From contig NZ_JAUFQE010000001.1 in assembly GCF_030409755.1 (NCBI RefSeq), positions 1,364,001-1,428,000 on the forward strand: 64,000 nt of DNA, read 5' to 3'. Shown in pieces: positions 60,364 through 64,000 of this stretch. The position numbers and the translations under genes are program-made. Source of the DNA: Vibrio lentus (GTDB lineage Bacteria > Pseudomonadota > Gammaproteobacteria > Enterobacterales > Vibrionaceae). Numbering within the stretch: the first letter of the stretch is position 1; every line of letters starts with the position of its first letter. The notes beneath the pieces are model-generated. The model was not told where the DNA came from. It did no database searches and saw only the letters and a list, made by a program, of their open reading frames with translations.

Positions 60364-62898
60364 TTAGCAGCTTGCAGGACCGATCTCTTTCCACACACCC
60401 CATTGGCCTGTCGTTGTTGGATCTTCACCTGTTGTCCACCATTTCGCTTCCCAAACCTTACCTCCTTGAGTCACTTGGTCGCCGCCAGTGTAGACCGCAC
60501 TTGAATCCCAAGCGTTAGTACACGTGCCGCCGCCTGTGGTTTTCTTAAGAACTTTCACTGAAGTAGCCGCGACTGATGTATCTGTACCATCACTCACTGT
60601 CACAGAGAAGTTCAGCGTTGTATCTTGCGTGTATTCCGCCGCCACAAAGCTTACTGAAGAACCTTGAACCGTTGCATCAATACCAGAAGGTACATCCCAC
60701 GTGAAGGTCAATGTGTCTTGGTCTGCATCGCTCGAAGCCGAAGCATCAACCACGACTACATCACCCGCATTCACTTCAGCCGGAGCCGTAACCACAGCAA
60801 CTGGTGCTGTATTGACTGGGCCTGTGTCTTTAGGAGTTACCGTTACAACAACGGTGTCAGTTGCAGTAGCACCTTCGTTATCAGTTACCGTTAGGCTGAA
60901 CGTGAGTACTTCTTGTTGAGCGACTTCAACCACATCGAAGCTTGCAACAGCCGTATTCGCGTTGGCCAGAGTTACTGCCGTTCCGCTCACTTGTGACCAA
61001 GCGTAGCTTGCAATCGTGCCGTCGCTGTCTTTTGAAGCGCTACCGTCTAGAGAAACAGAAGCTGGGCCTTCAACCGATAGGTCTGCGCCCGCTGCTGCGG
61101 TTGGTTTACGGTTTACAGGATCGGTGGTGCCACCGGCAAGACCTTCATGCATCGCGTTCAGGATATCGCCGTTATCCGCATCAATTTCCCAAGAGAATAG
61201 ACCCGCAAGGCCAAGGCTACGAACGTATGCGCCTTTTGCTTTTACTGAGCGATCATCATCAAATGTGATTAGCTGACCTGAAGTACGGTTCCAAACGTAA
61301 GGCGCTTCTGCCATTTCGTCGTAACCATATTCAAAGCCGTTGATACCTTGGTTGTTTGCACCAAGCATGTTCGCTTTAATACCTTTGTAATCGATAACGC
61401 CATCTTCCCAGACGCCTTGCGCAGAGCTGCCGGTCAGTTTGCCATTACCTACGCCAGTCATTGGGTCGCTAGGATCCGAAAGTGATGAGGGTAATACGCC
61501 TTCCCAACCACGACCGTACATCGCTGTACCAACCACAAGTTTGTTCGCTGGAACACCTTGCTCAAGCAGCAATTGGATGCCGTTGTCTGTGGTGTAAGCA
61601 GGGCCAGTGTACTGTTCGCCATTTTCATCAAGGCCTGTGCCATCACATTGACCAGGGCGCATGAAGTTACCGCAGTTGAGTGCTGTTTGGTGACCTAACA
61701 CGTTGTTCCAACCGCCGTAGAAGTCGTAAGTCATTGCGAAGATGTAATCCATGTATTGGATAGCATCGCCGTAGTTCACGTCTTCAATCTTATCGTGACC
61801 AACACCGATCGCTGATGTTAGCTCGTAAGTACGGCCGTTCTCAGCTTCTAGCTCATCCAACATAACGCGCAGTTCTGCCATCAATGCAATGTAAGCAGGG
61901 CCGTCATTCACAGGGTCACCAAGATCGGGAGCAGCACCGCCTCCACCAGGGAATTCCCAATCGATATCTACACCGTCGTAGAATTTCCATGTGTTGAGGA
62001 ATTTCTTAACCGACGCAACGAAGGTGTCTCGGTTAGCTTTGGTTGTGAAATCGAAGAACGGGTCAGATAGCGTCCAGCCACCAATCGATGGAATGATTTT
62101 TAAATCAGGATTACGCTGCTTAAGCGCCATCATCATCGCGTAGTTACCCTTGATAGGGGAGCTGTATTCGTGCCCTGCTTGCGGGAAACTCTTTTGGAAA
62201 GCCGCCCAAGGGTCATGAATCACCACTTCGTAATCGTTAACGCCCTGACACGCTGTCATGAGTGCGTTGTAGCTGTTACCGCCTACCGATTTTACTGATT
62301 CATTAGGACCACAAATTGGGATGAAGCCGTAAAGGATATGGGTCAAGTTATCAGCGGGTAGGTTATCGACTGTGTAATCACGGCCATAGATGCCCCACTC
62401 AACAAAGTAAGTACCTACTACCGTGTTTGGATCTGTGTTGTATGACTTGTTGTTCGGGTCCACATTCATCGCAAGCGGCGCTAGGTGTGAGCCATCGGTA
62501 TCTGCGATTGTGATCTGAGCGGGTGCACTCTTGGCACAGCCTGTTTCGTCACACGCTTCAATTTCCATTTGAAATAAGCCGCCTTGGCCGTATTCGAATG
62601 AAGCTGTCGTTTGGCTGCCAGTTATAGGGCCAGTGGCCACTTTAACGCCATCAAAGTAGATGTTGTAAGTGTTTCCTGACGTTCCGCTCCATTGGTTGAA
62701 TTTAACGTCGACCTTTGCTTTGTCGTGATATTTAACCATCTGGTTATAGCCAGAAGTTGTTTCCATCGCGAGTTCAATTTTAGAAAACTGTAGGTTGTTG
62801 GAACCGTACATGTCGATGCTAGGTGCTGTTGGTGCAGCTAATGCTGTACCTGATAGCGCTAGAGCAATGCTTGCCGCACAGGTATTAATACGAATCAT
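60364..62898 (-). CDS. chiA: Secreted multidomain chitinase ChiA
   Basis: This 844-residue chitinase starts with a signal peptide (cleavage after ALA at about 21) and an N-terminal chitinase-A beta domain (about 22-155). The GH18 barrel has the DGVDIDWEFPGG (DxxDxDxE) catalytic motif near 304-315, followed by MTYDFYGGWN. Two PKD-like domains (about 600-690, 695-785) and a C-terminal CBM5/12 with GGDQVTQGGKVWEAKWWTTG (about 808-827) complete it. Close to Vibrio harveyi ChiA in length and sequence as I recall it. It degrades insoluble chitin outside the cell; released GlcNAc feeds NagB (41684). Confidence 0.95.
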   Translation of the reverse strand: MIRINTCAASIALALSGTALAAPTAPSIDMYGSNNLQFSKIELAMETTSGYNQMVKYHDKAKVDVKFNQWSGTSGNTYNIYFDGVKVATGPITGSQTTASFEYGQGGLFQMEIEACDETGCAKSAPAQITIADTDGSHLAPLAMNVDPNNKSYNTDPNTVVGTYFVEWGIYGRDYTVDNLPADNLTHILYGFIPICGPNESVKSVGGNSYNALMTACQGVNDYEVVIHDPWAAFQKSFPQAGHEYSSPIKGNYAMMMALKQRNPDLKIIPSIGGWTLSDPFFDFTTKANRDTFVASVKKFLNTWKFYDGVDIDWEFPGGGGAAPDLGDPVNDGPAYIALMAELRVMLDELEAENGRTYELTSAIGVGHDKIEDVNYGDAIQYMDYIFAMTYDFYGGWNNVLGHQTALNCGNFMRPGQCDGTGLDENGEQYTGPAYTTDNGIQLLLEQGVPANKLVVGTAMYGRGWEGVLPSSLSDPSDPMTGVGNGKLTGSSAQGVWEDGVIDYKGIKANMLGANNQGINGFEYGYDEMAEAPYVWNRTSGQLITFDDDRSVKAKGAYVRSLGLAGLFSWEIDADNGDILNAMHEGLAGGTTDPVNRKPTAAAGADLSVEGPASVSLDGSASKDSDGTIASYAWSQVSGTAVTLANANTAVASFDVVEVAQQEVLTFSLTVTDNEGATATDTVVVTVTPKDTGPVNTAPVAVVTAPAEVNAGDVVVVDASASSDADQDTLTFTWDVPSGIDATVQGSSVSFVAAEYTQDTTLNFSVTVSDGTDTSVAATSVKVLKKTTGGGTCTNAWDSSAVYTGGDQVTQGGKVWEAKWWTTGEDPTTTGQWGVWKEIGPASC

Positions 62899-63284
62899 AC
62901 TATTTCTCTCATTCCTTGAAGGTTACGAGAACCAAATGGCCCCATAAACGGCTCCAATCAGTTTTGAAGGAGCTTCCCAGTCAGTATTCGAGAGAGTTTT
63001 AATTTTATAACTGAAAATAAATCCGTTTTCGATGGACAACTAAAAAATATTGTTTCGTTACAATTCTGTTGCTTAATGAGTGAGAGGCTGAGTCCATGTT
63101 TTATAAAATAAAACATCCTTCAGAATGAAAATCTCATAAGTGAAATTACGCGACATGAAGTTATGAAAAGATGCGACAAACTATAAGAAAATATCGTCAT
63201 TTGAAGGGGAGTCACAGAGTTGGATGTATGAAGCTGAGATAGGTTGCGTGATAAATACAGTGCTTATTCAAAAAACTAAGGGGT
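62899..63284. other. chiA upstream region
   Basis: AT-rich noncoding region of about 385 bases containing the chiA promoter; no clear ChiS/NagC site was recognised by eye and no gene is supported. Confidence 0.4.
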
Positions 63285-63749
63285 TTATCGTTTGAATTGT
63301 TCCGCTAATGAAGCACGTCGTTGTTGCATAACACTGTGGGTATCACCCGCGGCGGTGTCTTCATAGCCCTCTTTAATGAACTGTTGTGAAGGGACGCTCG
63401 GAACGAGTCGTTTTAAACGAGGGGAATCGTAGGTACCACTTATCGTATAAACCGTTGACCCAGAACCTGTATTGATGGTGACAACTTTGCCATCAAAATC
63501 AAATGAAGTACTGATGAAGCGATGGTTCATCATCACTCCATTGTCGGAAAGAGTCAGGATGTCGGTTTTGTAAGGTGGAGCGCCAATCTCTATCCATGTG
63601 CCGTGCACATTACTTGGGCTGACGGATTGCTGGTGGGTTTGATAGGCGAAATACCCTGCAGTGAGAGCAATAATAGCGGCAACCAATAAGAAAAGGTAAC
63701 GTAATGAGTTGGCAAATAGATCTGCTATTTTAGTGCTCTTTTTCGCCAT
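63285..63749 (-). CDS. Single-pass membrane protein, DUF2850-like
   Basis: This 154-residue protein has one membrane segment (about 15-37) and an extracytoplasmic beta-rich domain (HGTWIEIGAPPYKTDILTL, then NHRFISTSFDFDGKVVTI), resembling the DUF2850 proteins of Vibrio. The basic N-terminus is cytoplasmic. Function unknown; it runs in the same direction as chiA but about 390 bases upstream. Confidence 0.7.
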   Translation of the reverse strand: MAKKSTKIADLFANSLRYLFLLVAAIIALTAGYFAYQTHQQSVSPSNVHGTWIEIGAPPYKTDILTLSDNGVMMNHRFISTSFDFDGKVVTINTGSGSTVYTISGTYDSPRLKRLVPSVPSQQFIKEGYEDTAAGDTHSVMQQRRASLAEQFKR

Positions 63750-64000
63750 GTTCTCGTCTTTTCCTTACTCATACTGCCTTAAATACTATAAATTAAAACC
63801 TTAGTTTGCAAAGATAGTTGCGAGAGTTAGAAGCAGGATCGAATGTTCTAGATAAATGGGTTGCTTTGGCTAATTTTAAGTTTTTCTGATGACATTCGTT
63901 CAGTCAATGCATCTCTATTGTAGAAAAGACTTAAGCTATGCGTATTTATTTCTTGTAGGAATGTCGTGAATTGGTTAAAACAATTATCACGTGAATTTAC
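63750..64000. other. Right-edge noncoding sequence
   Basis: No supported gene or terminator in the last 250 bases. Confidence 0.4.

Overview
The window reads as chromosomal DNA of a marine Vibrio, close to the Splendidus/Harveyi groups. The evidence is the gene set: a ChiA-type two-PKD chitinase, NhaD, the mtlADR operon with several CRP sites, YibL, MaoP/HdfR, a CsrB-family RNA with a VarA/GacA box, and a Vibrio-type ECF/ChrR photo-oxidative cluster. No rRNA, tRNA, transposase, integrase or CRISPR array was seen. Start codons were moved from the longest reading frame wherever a ribosome binding site (RBS) or an overlap decided the matter.

Layout. 1-6.7 kb: the tail of an unknown gene, an RlmJ-like rRNA methyltransferase, a solitary SRA-HNH restriction-type nuclease, and an ene-reductase/MFS/SDR group beside a LysR regulator. 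7.2-10.1 kb: an unrecognised three-gene cassette (small exported protein, FAD desaturase-like enzyme, multi-pass membrane protein). 10.2-17 kb: housekeeping and accessory genes (GFA, OsmC, NDH-2-like enzyme, LysR, PatB/MalY, RRM protein, SDR). 17.1-28.2 kb: one long leftward cluster headed by an ECF sigma factor and a ChrR zinc-cupin anti-sigma factor. It runs through DUF523/YbgA, photolyase, an NTF2-like protein, SDR, FAD oxidase, DUF1365, a CFA-type methyltransferase, DUF2878, a chalcone-isomerase-like protein and a DUF3833 lipoprotein. This looks like a singlet-oxygen/light response that repairs DNA and remodels membrane lipids. Two promoters with the same -35/-10 pattern lie before the sigma gene and before a neighbouring LON-domain gene.

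28.4-37 kb: tautomerase-like protein, DUF4344 peptidase, yibL, gltS, norVW with a visible sigma-54 promoter and NorR-type sites but no adjacent norR, a nitroreductase, and a winged-helix/nuclease-like protein. 37-44.5 kb: mannitol operon mtlA-mtlD-mtlR with a long structured leader, nagB, and the divergent maoP/hdfR pair. 45-53.4 kb: alkylation repair (Ada/AlkA fusion plus Ogt), nhaD, a 56-residue gene, yjiHG, a CsrB-family sRNA (about 310 nt, minus strand), and a MAPEG protein with a small membrane protein. 53.6-64 kb: YHS protein, AraC regulator, tandem PTPS protein, acyltransferase, AEC transporter with TetR regulator, hydrolase, chitinase ChiA and a small membrane protein.

A recurring oddity is short tandem repeats (7, 8, 8, 16 and 17 bp units) just after the 3' ends of five genes.
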